DNA of 64,000 bases from Glandiceps talaboti. Its lineage: Eukaryota; Hemichordata; Enteropneusta; Spengelidae. Position numbers and translations under genes: made by a program. This document shows positions 12,266-24,724 of the stretch, piece after piece. The DNA lies in assembly GCF_964340395.1 (NCBI RefSeq), contig NC_135558.1, positions 1,842,501 to 1,906,500 on the forward strand. The letters are read 5' to 3'. The notes below the pieces were generated by a model that worked only from the letters and a program-made list of their open reading frames with translations, had not been told where the DNA came from and searched no databases. Numbering within the stretch: position 1 is the stretch's first letter; every line of letters begins with the position of its first letter.

Positions 12266-14164
12266 GTGCCTTGGAGTTGGACTAACTAGTTCCCAGCCCT
12301 TGTGAATACTGTTTAGTATGCAGTACATCTAACATGTAGAAATCAAGTTTGGGCTTGTTGGCAGTCTTTCAAAACTGTTGAATTATGTGTATTGACCTAA
12401 TGAACTGTCACGTTCACTGACAATAGTGCTGTCGTAGTCATTATTCAAGGCAGATGAATTTATCATTGCAGGAGTCCCCTACACTTTGATATTTAGACTG
12501 TAAGGCCTGACCTTTGCTTTGCAAACACATAAAATCTTACTTAGTACATGGGCTTGTTTGGGCAGTTTAATTTTTTTTTTATGATTCAGAAACAATTTCA
12601 CTTTGCTGTCATCAACTGTTAATTAGAATAGTTAGTAGTTTATTTTTATCTGTTTGTGTTTTGTGTATAATTTACAAAAGTATATAGATTTCTTCAGCTT
12701 AGCTTTCCAGTATTATATATGTTGATGTATGTTACTTCCTAACTTACTACTGATAACATGTCATCTGCTAAACTTCTCATAACAACTTGGGCATGAAATG
12801 AAAATTACAACCGTGATCAAATTTTAATCGGTTTATTTGCTGTCATCTAAAAGTTCAGAATTATCTCGATTTAGTCGGTTTATTTGAGGTCATCCAAAGG
12901 TCAGGCAGGTAAAGGTTTGGTTGCTGTACCAACATACAAGTTGTGACAGAACTTCGTCTGCTGTTTGTATGCAAATTTATGCTGATTTTATATTCAAATT
13001 TATTCAGAATGATCTCTTTCCTGTGTTGTTTTGGGTCTTCTCAGAATCCATGGTTATTCATGGAAATAGATTTTGAATGTTTCAGTAACCAACCGACTTT
13101 ATCAAAAAAATGTACAAAAAAAAAAAAATTGGTTTTATTGATCTGTGGACTAATCTTTTAGGTATACAAACAAATGTAGTACGTGTGTTTGCTATTAGAA
13201 ATAAATACTGATAGTGTCAAAGACTTGTTACTAGGGAGGTTATATATAATATCACTTTTTTGTGGAAAAATAAATTGTAATGCGATGGTTTTTAGTATTT
13301 TTAGACAAAATTTTTAGACAAAATTTTGATTCTTGACTTGAAAATAAATAGAGAATGTAGATTTAATTTCTTATCATAACTTAAACTTTCATGTTTTTTA
13401 AAAAGCATTTTTCGTATTTTCTGTAATTTTTTTGGCATATTAGAACTTTGTTTAGACTAAAATTAGAAAGGTGCTAACTTGTGGCTTGACATTCATATTT
13501 TGTGAAAAAACAACCTGTAAATTGAAAATATTTTACAAGTAGTGTTGGAGTGTTGAAGGTTCATTGGAAAGTATCTGATGGTATACAACAAGTAGGGCCC
13601 CATCACAGTCGTCGTTATCTTACTGTATTACAACAGATCAAAATACAATCTTGACATTTTTTCACATATGTACATTTGTATGAGTCGTCGTGAAGGGGTT
13701 TATGTGCTGTCTGTTCAACGATGGATTTGTTTTTGTCATATTTCTGGCTTAGAGCCATGACATTATGACATTGGTCCTGTGGACGTGAGCAGTTCCTTTG
13801 TGAAGTGAAGCTATGAATATAGTCTACAATCTGTTGGCTGTCTGTCGTTATTGTGAGTGCTTATATAATGGCAGATTTGTCATGTTAAAAGAAAATTTTT
13901 GTTTTTTAATATACTTTGCCATTCATATTAAATCCTTTACTACCATTCATACACACAAAAAATGTATATATGTGAATAAAAACTGTTGACAGACTGGAAT
14001 CTGTAATCTTTCCAAGCTATGGACAATACAAAAGAAATTCCAGATTATGTAATTCTGGAACTTTTTGTGGAAATCAGTTGATAACCCAAATTTTGAAATC
14101 ATACAGTTCAGAGAGGAGTGCAAGTTGATATAGATTGGGCAGGGAAGTTCTTTGCATTGAAGAA
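12266..14164. other. Unannotated AT-rich DNA
   Basis: Long, AT-rich, apparently unique sequence with homopolymer runs. No exon with convincing splice signals was found. Confidence 0.5.
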
Positions 14165-16150
14165 GTATATATAATGCATAGACTAGGTCCTATACAGTAT
14201 CATTACCATTTACACCTCCACTCACATAGACTAGTTCCTATATAGTATCGTTACCATTTACACCTCCACACATAGTCTAGTTCCTATACAGTATCATTAC
14301 CATTTACACCTCCACTCACATAGTCTAGTTCCTATACAGTGTTGTTACCATTTACACCTCCACTCACAGTCTAGTTCCTATACAGTATCGTTACCATTTT
14401 AACACCTCCACTCACATAGTCTAGTTCCTATACAGTATCGTTACCATTTTAACACCTCCACTCACATAGTCTAGTTCCTATACAGTATCATTACAATGTA
14501 CACCTCCACACACAGTCTAGTTCCTATACAGTATCGTTACCATTTACACCTTCACTCACATAGTCTAGTTCCTATACAGTATCGTTACCATTTTAACACC
14601 TCCACTCACATAGTCTAGTTCCTATACAGTATCATTACAATGTACACCTCCACACACAGTCTAGTTCCTATACAGTATCGTTACCATTTACACCTTCATT
14701 CACATAGTCTAGTTCCTATACAGTATCGTTACCATTTTAACACCTCCACTCACATAGTCTAGTTCCTATACAGTATCGTTACCATTTACACCTCCACTCA
14801 CAGTCTAGTTCTATACAGTATCATTACAATTTATACCTCCACTCACAGTCTAGTTCCTATACAGTATCATTACAATGTACACCTCCACACACAGTCTAGT
14901 TCCTATACAGTATCGTTACCATTTACACCTTCACTCACATAGTCTAGTTCCTATACAGTATCGTTACCATTTTAACACCTCCACTCACATAGTCTAGTTC
15001 CTATACAGTATCATTACAATGTACACCTCCACACACAGTCTAGTTCCTATACAGTATCGTTACCATTTACACCTTCATTCACATAGTCTAGTTCCTATAC
15101 AGTATCGTTACCATTTTAACACCTCCACTCACATAGTCTAGTTCCTATACAGTATCGTTACCATTTACACCTCCACTCACAGTCTAGTTCTATACAGTAT
15201 CATTACAATTTATACCTCCACTCACAGTCTAGTTACTATACGGTATCATTACAATGTACACCTCCACACACAGTCTAGTTCCTATACAGTATCGTTACCA
15301 TTTACACCTCCACACACCGTCTAGTTCCTATGCAGTATCGTTACCATTTACACCTCCACTCACATAGTCTAGTTCCTATACAGTATCGTTACCATTTACA
15401 CCTCCACTCACATAGTCTAGTTCTTATACAGTATCATTACAATGTACACCTCCACACACAGTCTAGTTCCTATACAGTATCGTTACCATTTACACCTCCA
15501 CTCACATAGTCTAGTTCCTATACAGTATCATTACCATTTACACCTCCACTCACATAGTCTAGATCCTATACGGTATCATTACGATTTACACCTCCACTCA
15601 CAGTCTAGTTTCTATACAGTATCATTACAATGTACACCTCCACACAGTCTAGTTCCTATACAGTATCATTACCATTTACACCTTCACTCACATAGTCTAG
15701 TTCCTATACAGTATCATTACCATTTACACCTCCACTTACAGTCTAGTTCCTTTACTGTTACAGTATCATTACCATTTACACCTCCACTCACATAGTCTAG
15801 TTCCTATACAGTATCGTTACCAAGTCTAGTTCCTATACAGTATCGTTACCATTTACACCTCCACTCACATAGTCTAGTTCCTATACAGTATCGTTACCAT
15901 TTACACCTCCACTCACATAGTCTAGTTCCTTTACAGTATCATTACCATTTACACCTCCACACACAGTCTAGTTCCTTTACAGTATCATTACCATTTACAC
16001 CTCCATTCACATAGTCTAGTTCCTATACAGTATCGTTACCATTTACACATCCACTCACTATAGTCTAGTTCCTTTACAGTATCATTACAATTTACACCTC
16101 CACTCACAGTCTAGTTCCTATACAGTATCATTACCATTTACACCCACACT
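14165..16150. repeat. 48 bp minisatellite with ~380 bp higher-order repeat
   Basis: About 41 units of roughly 48 bp: TAGTCTAGTTCCTATACAG, TATCGTTACCATTTACAC, CTCCACTCACA. Variants include ATCATTACAATGTACAC, TTTTAACACC and CTTCACTCAC. A rare variant lacking one C (AGTTCTATACAG) recurs at 14807 and 15186, and the variants between recur in the same order. This indicates a higher-order block of about 380 bp. The ORF at 15442-15795 is an artefact. Confidence 0.97.
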
Positions 16151-16399
16151 CATTTATTAATTTATTTTATTATTATTAGTTTAGTTAGAAACCACTTTGG
16201 CATCCCGACTATGTGGGGCATGGAATAGAGAATTATCATATCAGTGTTTGAAAGACTATGATGTGATTAACAAAACAATCAATAAAGTTGATGCATAAGA
16301 CATGTATACACACTGTCACTCACATAAATACACGACTCCCATACATGTGCAGATCCCCACATATCCAATATACACACTGCTGCCCCTTTGTCGACATAG
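16151..16399. other. AT-rich DNA with a possible retroelement tail
   Basis: A TTTATTTTATTATTATTA stretch next to GGCATCCCGACTATG resembles a reversed non-LTR 3' tail. The element is not recognised. Confidence 0.25.
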
Positions 16400-16692
16400 C
16401 TCCTTGCACATGCACATCCCCACATAGACACTGACATACTGACTCCCACAGAGATCCCTAAACACAAAGCCCTAACTAAACGCACATCCCTTCATAGACA
16501 CTGACATACTGAGTCACAGAGATCCCTAAACACAAAGCCCCTAACTACACACATCCCCGCATAGACACTGACATACTGACTCCCACAGAGATCCCTAAAC
16601 ACAAAGCCCCTAACTACACACATCCCCACATAGACACTGACATACTGAGTCACAGAGATCCCTATAAACACAAAGCCCCAATCCCTACCACA
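16400..16692. repeat. ~69 bp minisatellite, four to five copies
   Basis: CATAGACACTGACATACTG recurs at about 16422, 16493, 16560 and 16629, with intervening CACAGAGATCCCTAAACACA and AAAGCCCCTAACTACAC. ORFs reading through it are artefacts. Confidence 0.93.
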
Positions 16693-17574
16693 CACAGACA
16701 CACCATTTCATTTCTATACAAGCCCATAAATGAAGGAAGAATTGATAAGAGGCATGTAAACAATGCTATCTATTCTCAGCACACAATAAAAGAAACTTGA
16801 GATGTTTTCAGCATACAGGCAGCCATTGCCAGTGGGATCTTCACTGGGTAAAAACATCCTACCATTGTTCAGATCTGACAATTTTGTGTTTATTCCACAT
16901 TCCTAACTAACTGACCATTCATTGTACTTTTCCAAATATCACAAGGGGGAGAGGAGGGGAGAGAGGGAGGAATATTACGTCTGTCTATTTGATCAGGATG
17001 GTTCAATATTGTCAACTTGTTCAGATTGTGATTTAGATGAATGATTTCCAGAAATGATTTGTACAGTATACCTTGACATTGAGAATGTACTATATGGTAA
17101 TGGTGGAAGGTGTTAGGATTCAATTGTTAGACAGAACCAAATCTATATCACAAGTTACTATCAGCCTGAAGCCAAATTTGGTATAAAGCACACTTGTCTC
17201 TATCAGTAAGACACTAACATCATTAAACCATTTATAGAGGTCTCAATCAATCTTAAATCACAGTGTCTGGTCATACTCTAAACTGCCATTTCTTCAAAAA
17301 AACAAAAAACAAAAACGTGTTCAAAAGATTAAGCTTATTAACTTATGTTATTATTATCCAAGATATTAATCACTTGTTTTGATAAATTTAAAATGAAATA
17401 AAAGCAAGACTGTCTCGACGTACATTAGAAAAGCAGGTTCAGTAAGTTGAAAAAAAGGACAAGTTGATACACATATTGAGTATGTTAAGGGTGCTCGTAA
17501 TATTGTAGATCAGAAAGCCAGAAAGTAGTAGTTTAGGGGTGCTAGTTTAAGATGGTTGGTCTACAAGTTTCCTA
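16693..17574. other. Unannotated DNA
   Basis: No supported feature. A short exon-like stretch at 16812-16848 was considered and not accepted. Confidence 0.45.
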
Positions 17575-17800
17575 ATTATCAGATTTCAGACCACATTTCC
17601 CATAATGCACTATTCAAAGATGATGGGTTTGCAAGGTCTGAATTATTTACCACATTTCCCATAATGCATTTTTCAAGATGATGGGTTTGCAAGGTCTGAA
17701 TTATTTACCACATTTCCCATAATGCACTATTCAAAATGATGGGTTTGCAAGTTCTAAATCATTTACCACATTTCCCACAATGTACTCTTCAAGATACTAG
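17575..17800. repeat. ~59 bp tandem repeat, four copies
   Basis: ACCACATTTCCCATAATGCA recurs at about 17590, 17649, 17707 and 17766, with GATGATGGGTTTGCAAG between. Confidence 0.94.
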
Positions 17801-18910
17801 GTTTGTAAGTTGTGTATTTAAATGCAGTATCATCAGTCCTTTGTGTTGATGACTGAGACGTGAAATTTATGTTCAATATTTGGTGACAAAAAATGTGTAC
17901 AGCAGTAAAACAAATTACTATATACTGGTTAGTATGCATATTCATGAATGAACCATATTTATTTTTTTTTTTTTTAAATATTTCTTTTTTATTTCATAAA
18001 CAAAAACAATGAACAATTACATATAGTCAAACAATGAAATGAAAGTAATGAAGAAAAACTTGACATAAAAAAAAAAAAACAATTTAAAAATGAAAACAGA
18101 TCCATATTAAAATAAAATGAAATATCTTTGTTTGTGTCCTCAGAAAGAGACTACTACTAAATGTAGAATGTGAATATTAAAAATATGGTCACATAATAAT
18201 ATGATTACAAATTAATCTGATTTCTAGCAAAATAAGGAAATATTAATATGCATCAGTATGCTGATCAAAGTGAAGTTTTCCAAAAACTTATATGGAAGTT
18301 GTTAGTAAACTTGAATTCTGAAAGCACTAGAAAGATGATTCCTAGGTTTAACCAGTATATATTACAATGTGTGTTAGTGCATCTGCTGAATTCTTGGAAA
18401 ACGCGAAGGGCTGATATGCATAGCTAAACTATTTTTAGTTTGATAATGATGTACACTGTAGGGTATATATATCAACCTTACTGCAGAATGACATGAACGT
18501 GTGCTGACAACAAAGATTTATATGAGTAAGTAAATGACTGACAACCAATGTAATATTAGACCTGGAAATAAAATGTTAATGTTTGTGTGTTTGTTTATTT
18601 GTTATACGCTGAATGACCAAATCAAATAGAGGATTGGATAATATCAATGAATGATTTAAAAAAAAAACCCACAATAATTGTCATGTGCAGGGATGGAGTA
18701 TTGTAGAAACTTTATTCAAAAAAACAGTTTATATGTGATTTCTATATCCATGGAGAATAGAAATGTAGAGAAATTGGGGAAGACCAGTTTTTAAAAAAAA
18801 TAATGTTTTTATGCCAAATTTTTGTTAAATGGAAATCAATATAAAATTACAATTAAAGTCACAAAACTTGAAACAAAATGTAATCTGGCTCATGCTTGAC
18901 AATGTCATAG
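17801..18910. other. AT-rich DNA with an A/T-rich stretch
   Basis: A T-run (17958-17976) followed by TTTATTTCATAAACAAAAAC (to about 18130) could be a reversed poly(A) retroelement end, but no element body is recognised. Confidence 0.35.
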
Positions 18911-19465
18911 TTTTCTTGCGCCAGACGATAAAATGTAGCAGTGTTTATAAGATTTGTTGAGTCAGACGATAAAATGTACCACTGTTGGTAAGATTTTGTT
19001 GAGCCAGACGATAAAATGTAGCACTGTTGGTAAGATTTGTTGAGCCAGACGATAAAATGTAGCACATTTGGTAAGATTTGTTGAGCCAGACGATAAAATG
19101 TAGCACTGTTGGTAAGATTTGTTGAGCCAGACGATAAAATGTAGCACATTTGGTAAGATTTGTTGAGCCAGACGATAAAATGTAGCACTGTTGGTAAGAT
19201 TTGTTGAGCCAGACGATAAAATGTAGCACATTTGGTAAGATTTGTTGAGTCAGATGATAAAATGTAGCCCTGTTGGTAAGATTTGTTGAGTCAGATGATA
19301 AAATGTAGCACATTTGGTAAGATTTGTTGAGTCAGACGATAAAATGTAGCACATTTGGTAAGATTGGTTGAGTCAGATGATAAAATGTAGCACTGTTGAT
19401 AAGATTTTTTGGAGCCAGATGATAAAATGTAGCAGTGTTAAATAACATATTTGTCGAGCCAGGTG
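18911..19465. repeat. 41 bp minisatellite arranged as 82 bp dimers
   Basis: About 13 units of GTAAGATTTGTTGAGCCAG, ACGATAAAATGTAGCAC plus TGTTG or ATTTG. From about 19020 to 19320 the two endings mostly alternate, giving an 82 bp higher-order dimer. Reverse-strand ORFs of up to 122 aa arise because a 41 bp period keeps all minus-strand frames open. Confidence 0.96.
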
Positions 19466-19739
19466 ACATTTTGTTTCAGGTTTCATTGTAACTATCAGAC
19501 ATATATATCACACTGTTATACAGAGTTGATATGTTCAACATTAATGATAATTTTAAACAAAGATAGCAAAATATTGTCCCTTATCCTATGCCATTGGAAT
19601 TATTTCTGTTCCAATGAGCTAGAGTAAAGAATAACAAACAAACAAACAAACATGTAAATTAGGCACTTGTCCACTGGAAACTATCTGCCAGACAATTGAC
19701 CTACATGTACAAAGCATGACCACTGAAAAAATATCATAC

Positions 19740-20200
19740 TAGTAAAATTTAACTCTTTAAATTTGTCCTTTTTTGGTACGTCTCATCACTGGTATGCAAA
19801 TTATGTCAACAGATGTGAATTTGGGTCAAAAATTTTATCTAAAATATTATATGATGGATGGGGTTGAAATTTGGTTGGGATATTTCTAGAAATGTTATTC
19901 TGCAGAATGATGTTCAAGATATATTTATAAAACTGGCCCTAGCAACCATGGTCATGCCATAGCAACAACCAATTGCCAATATAGTTTGCAAAGATAACAT
20001 TAATTAAATTAAATGTTCTTTAAAAATATGTAAATATGCCTAGCAACAAGACCATGCCCATAGTAACCATCAAATGGTATATATTGCAAAGATACCAACA
20101 GGGATGGATAATAGGCAAATGGATATTAAACATGGACACATTTTTGCCCAGCAACAAGACAACACCCATAGCAACAGCAAAATGATGGTATGTATATGGC
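19740..20200 (+). repeat. Composite dispersed repeat, partial copy
   Basis: Shares motifs and order with 48735-49330: GAAATTTGGT-type core, GTTATTCTGCAGA, TGGCCCTA, then units with CCTAGCAACAAGACCA, GCCCATAGCAACAGC and ATTGCAAAGATA. It is a second, shorter copy of the repeat into which the DIRS element inserted. Confidence 0.8.
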
Positions 20201-22794
20201 AATAACATAATAACATAGATTGTGTAAAATTGTATACATGTCATAATTTTCATAACGTAGTTCACACAAAATTTGATATTATATACATTAATAACAATGT
20301 ATTCAGATTGCATAGGTCACCAGCCTTGAAGTATACAATGACTGAAACTCGATATTTTGAGCCAAAAATATTATCTCAAACATACATCTTAGTGTTGTGA
20401 ATAATTCCTTAAAATGTCAAGAAGAATATTTTGTTGTTGACCAGCTACAGTTTCTAATAGTCTAGAGAAAGATATAATTTTTGAAAAATACAAAACATCT
20501 TTGATAAAAAAAGGATAGTTTTGAAAAGTTATATTAGTTGAGTTGAGTAATATTGCCAGACATTTCTATTGAAAGCATGTTTACTGTTGTAATCCGGTAA
20601 TCGGTAAGTTGTAGCATACCTTGTAGATGGAAAAGTGTCCTTACATAAAGGAAAGCAACTTCAGTCTTTTCAAATAGTTTATGTCTTTGTATACTTATAG
20701 ATGTATGCTTGAGAAGTTTATGAAAAGGTAGTTTTACAGCTATAGTATTATGAAGGGTTGAGGACTCTTTTTAGACACTGAAAAAGAAAACTAGAGACCC
20801 CAGGCATCTTTGTGTCTCTGGTATCACAGTGCCAAAGTTGTTGATGTTCCATAGAGAACTCATCGTTTCCAAGCAGTCATGGTATAGAAAAGGACAATTT
20901 TATGGACCTCTTCAAAAATACAAAGAAAATAGGGTCGTCTGTCGTAAGGAGCTTTGTGCAGACAGTTTTCATTTCTGTATAATGCTACAATTGAATTGAG
21001 AGACAATCAATGCTAACTTGAGTCACGTACGGTACGGTACAGCTGACATACGTAAGACATTTGGTCTTCAGCTTGTATTGTACGTAAACAATACTGTCTG
21101 GTACATTACAACCAGTTTTTTTGGCAAAGTGCCCAAGATCATTTTTCAACTGGAATTGTTGTTGAAGGAAATGCTGTGTTGAAGGTTAAGAGTATTTAGT
21201 TGGCCCTGATTTTGAGAGTAACAATTCAAGGCCAGGGATATTTATACTTTTATAGTTATCTAATACTAGGTAGGCAGGTAAACAATGCTACTGAGGCACT
21301 GGTTGCCCTTCAGTACAGATTTCAAGCCAGGATTATTTTGAGTAGAAATTCTTGTTTGCCTGTAAATTTACAACGGGAATATAACCGTATTTTTCGACTG
21401 AATCTAAGAATTAGTCTTTCTGTATAAATTAGCTTCAAAATTTTGATATAAAAATGATACTGTTAATAGTAAATGAAAAAATTAGTCTCACCAATTTTGG
21501 TATCAACTTGATTAATATACTTTACATTTGGAAAATGTACTACATAGAAGTACTTGCTAGAATGGTGTAGAAAGTTTTCATGTCACCATTTTCATTTAGA
21601 AAAATAGTTACTTGTTCAAGTTACATTTGTAACATTTTTTTGATTTACATGTTTATATATCTTTACAAATATTAATGGAATAAAGAAAAGGACTGGGTTA
21701 TTTTTTTCTGAAAATGGTCACAGATGAATATGTCCACCCATACCAGCAACAATATTTTGTTGAAAATTTTGTCAGGCTTGGACCATAAATCGTCTCGTTT
21801 TTTACAACCAAAAAATATGTATGAGGTAATTGTAGACTGGCTGCAGAACTAGCCCCAATTTATTATTACATACACATGGAGAAATGGAACAAAACAAGTG
21901 TGTCACCACAGACAACAAAATAATCAAAAAAATTAGTTGTAGTAATGTATAGGGCTTTAAAATGAAGGCAGCTGATGCAAGTGTCGTTCATTTTGTATAT
22001 TGTATACAACATTCTGTGGATAGAATTAACAGTACTTGGTAAGACTATAAAACTTCAAATTCATTGGACATTGAAATAAAATTTTATGAGAAAAACTGAC
22101 ATACATGTGCTCTGTTAAAAGTAGGCTGTTTGCTGAGCGCAAGGTTAAACCAGGACACGACATGTCATTCACCACAACTTATAGTTATCAAAGTAATGGA
22201 TCAGCTTTCACAGTATGACTTTTGGTTTTATAGACCAACATGAAATAGTAGGAGGGCTTGTCAGCAACATCATTCTGAAGTAAATGAAACCCATTTCAGG
22301 GTTATAAACATTTTGTAAAATATTGTGGATGTGTGAGGGCCATATTACTATAATTATGGTTTACTAGTAAAACCTGTACTGTGGTTTGGATGGTTTACAG
22401 CCTGGTGGGGGCTGTGGGAAGTGAAGTGGAAGGGAGGGGAGGGTACATGGTTGGGTAGTGGATACAGGTGTAACCTGGTGGATATAAATCTACATTTCGG
22501 CCAGAAACTAGCGACCAAAATGTCTACATTTTTCCTGAAAATAGGAGTCAAAAGTCTCAGAAAAATTCGAAAATCGGCAACCTGGAAAGTATGTTTTCAA
22601 AATATTTCAGAAGAATTTGAAAACTGGCAATGAGTACTAGGCAAGTGACCAAAATATGATGTCAAAGTTCATACATGCTTTCAAAGACAGGTTGAAACCT
22701 TGCAGACGCAAGATATTTTTTTGAAGGTAATTTTGACTTTTATGTGAGAATTTGTTTAAAATAGCAGTGAAGGGTTCTATAAAGTAACTAAGGT
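20201..22794. other. Unannotated AT-rich DNA
   Basis: About 2.6 kb of largely unique sequence. No repeat family or exon is recognised. The open frame at 21200-21427 has no domain-like features. Confidence 0.5.
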
Positions 22795-22847
22795 CCCCAG
22801 CCATGACATGGGGTTCACAGTCTGTGAACTTCTTGTCATGGTTGGGG
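22795..22847. repeat. 53 bp imperfect palindrome at the array start
   Basis: CCCCAGCCATGACA and GGTTCACAG are mirrored by CTGTGAACTT and TGTCATGGTTGGGG, pairing at about 21 of 26 positions. Its right arm resembles the first part of the adjoining minisatellite unit. Confidence 0.75.
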
Positions 22848-22854
22848 AGAGTAA

Positions 22855-24062
22855 CGTTCTATAAAAGTACCTTATGTGCACGTGTTAACCCTATGCCATG
22901 ACTAGGAGAGTTCTATAAAGTACCCTAGGTGTGTGAAACCCTTGTCATGACTGAAGAGAGTTCTATAAAGTACCCTAGGTGTGTTAACCCTATGCCATGA
23001 CTAGGAGAGTTCTATAAAGTACCCTAGGTGTGTGAAACCCTTGTCATGACTGAAGAGAGTTCTATAAAGTACACTAGGTGTGTGAAACCCTTGTCATGAC
23101 TGAAGAGCGTTCTATAAAGTACACTAGGTGTGTTAACCCTATGCCATGACTAGGAGAGTTCTATAAAGTACCCTAGGTGTGTTAACCCTATGCCATGACT
23201 AGGAGAGTTCTATAAAGTACCCTAGGTGTGTGAAACCCTTGTCATGACTGAAGAGAGTTCTATAAAGTACACTAGGTGTGTTAACCCTATGCCATGACTA
23301 GGAGAGTTCTATAAAGTACACTAGGTGTGTTAACCCTATGCCATGACTAGGAGAGTTCTATAAAGTACCCTAGGTGTGTGAAACCCTTGTCATGACTGAA
23401 GAGAGTTCTATAAAGTACACTAGGTGTGTTAACCCTATGCCATGACTAGGAGAGTTCTATAAAGTACCCTAGGTGTGTTAACCCTATGCCATGACTAGGA
23501 GAGTTCTATAAAGTACCCTAGGTGTGTTAACCCTATGCCATGACTAGGAGAGTTCTATAAAGTACCCTAGGTGTGTTAACCCTATGCCATGACTAGGAGA
23601 GTTCTATAAAGTACCCTAGGTGTGTTAACCCTATGCCATGACTAGGAGAGTTCTATAAAGTACCCTAGGTGTGTGAAACCCTTGTCGTGACTGAAGAGAG
23701 TTCTATAAAGTACCCTAGGTGTGTGAAACCCTTGTCATGACTGAAGAGAGTTCTATAAAGTACACTAGGTGTGTGAAACCCTTGTCATGACTGAAGAGAG
23801 TTCTATAAAGTACACTAGGTGTGTGAAACCCTTGTCATGACTGAAGAGAGTTCTATAAAGTACACTAGGTGTGTGAAACCCTTGTCATGACTGAAGAGAG
23901 TTCTATAAAGTACACTAGGTGTGTGAAACCCTTGTCATGACTGAAGAGAGTTCTGTAAAGTACCCTAGGTGTGTGAAACCCATGTCATGACTGAAGAGAG
24001 TTCTATAAAGTACCCTAGGTGTGTGAAACCCATGTCATGACTGGGGAGAGTTCTATAAAAGT
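22855..24062. repeat. 49/50 bp minisatellite, two unit types
   Basis: About 24 units share GAGTTCTATAAAGTACC and CTAGGTGTG. Type 1 (50 bp) continues TGAAACCCTTGTCATGAC and TGAAGA; type 2 (49 bp) continues TTAACCCTATGCCATGAC and TAGGA. Types are interspersed up to about 23660. From there to the end all units are type 1, as expected of a locally homogenised block. Confidence 0.97.
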
Positions 24063-24079
24063 ACCTTTATGTACCTTAC

Positions 24080-24188
24080 CTCTTGGCTGAGAAGGACTCA
24101 GTGATGTTAACAGCCCTGATATTAACAGCAAGCCTATGTAAATCACTGAACGAAAAAAGCAAAAAGTAGAATATTTTAAGGAAGCCAT
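24080..24188 (-). CDS. Candidate first coding exon with signal peptide (minus strand)
   Basis: On the minus strand an ATG at 24188 opens 36 codons. Residues about 14-30 form an uninterrupted hydrophobic run (IYIGLLLISGLL core), preceded by basic residues (K5, R13) and followed by a polar SPSQPR stretch, which looks like a secretory signal peptide. Coding stops one base into the next codon at AGAG|GTAAGG, a good 5' splice site, with the 49/50 bp minisatellite beginning at once in the presumed intron. No downstream exon was found at lower coordinates. The frame is open well upstream of this Met and the -3 base is not optimal. The protein is unrecognised, and this may be chance. Confidence 0.25.
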
Positions 24189-24378
24189 GAGTAAAGTTGA
24201 TACATGGTATGTAGAATGATTCTGAAAATCCTGAGAAAGAATGGAAAATAGGGTTTGCTGGATTTGTATGACAATAGAATAAAATTTGAAAGACATGTTT
24301 TTTTTTTATTGAGTACTTATAGGTATTCATCAGTCTGGCTTTAATCTACTGTATCATACAGTATGTGATCCAGTTTGT
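24189..24378. other. Unannotated DNA
   Basis: Short unique interval between the candidate exon and the MITE family X copy; nothing else is seen. Confidence 0.4.
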
Positions 24379-24724
24379 TAGGCCTAACAAAAAAAATTGT
24401 GTGGTTCCGATTACGCTCAGTTATAGAATAGGTATTTTTTTTCATATGTGAGTGTCTAGTTCAGGTAGTTATGTTTTCCATTGTTTTCCATATGGTCTCT
24501 ATGTTATTGGTTTCTACTCATCAGATGTACAGCCATTACAGATTGGAAGAATAGTTTTATTGTCTTTTTAAGTTGATGTCAATTTCCGCATCCACTATTT
24601 CTTGCAAGACTTTATAATTTTTGCGATTTTATCATTTTTTTGTCTTGAATACATAAAAACAAGTTTAGGGTCGGCGTGCAAAACAGGTGGGGTCGGGTAA
24701 CCAGAACCAAACAATTTATTTAGA
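24379..24724 (+). mobile_element. MITE family X, copy 1
   Basis: About 346 bp. The left end AGGCCTAACAAAAAAAATTG plus GTGGTTCCGATTAC is the imperfect inverse of the right end GTAACCAGAACCAAACAATT. Internal blocks TTATGTTTTCCATTGTTTT, CATATGGTCTCTATG, CATCAGATGTACAGCCATTA and GTCTTTTTAAGTTGA are shared with three other copies (37384, 40552, 51560). It is non-coding, with no transposase. The transposon superfamily is not determined because target duplications are unclear. Confidence 0.92.

Noticed and set aside
15442-15795. 117 aa ORF rich in His/Leu/Ser
   Set aside because: Lies wholly in the 48 bp minisatellite.
16812-16848. Short exon-like segment (TTTTCAG ... CTGG|GTAAAA)
   Set aside because: About 37 bp, weak donor, and flanked by GATGTTTT / AAAAACATC which suggests a small hairpin instead.
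18859-19313. Minus-strand ORFs of up to 122 aa (ILSSGSTNL-type repeats)
   Set aside because: Generated by the 41 bp minisatellite; several frames carry the same peptide in rotation.
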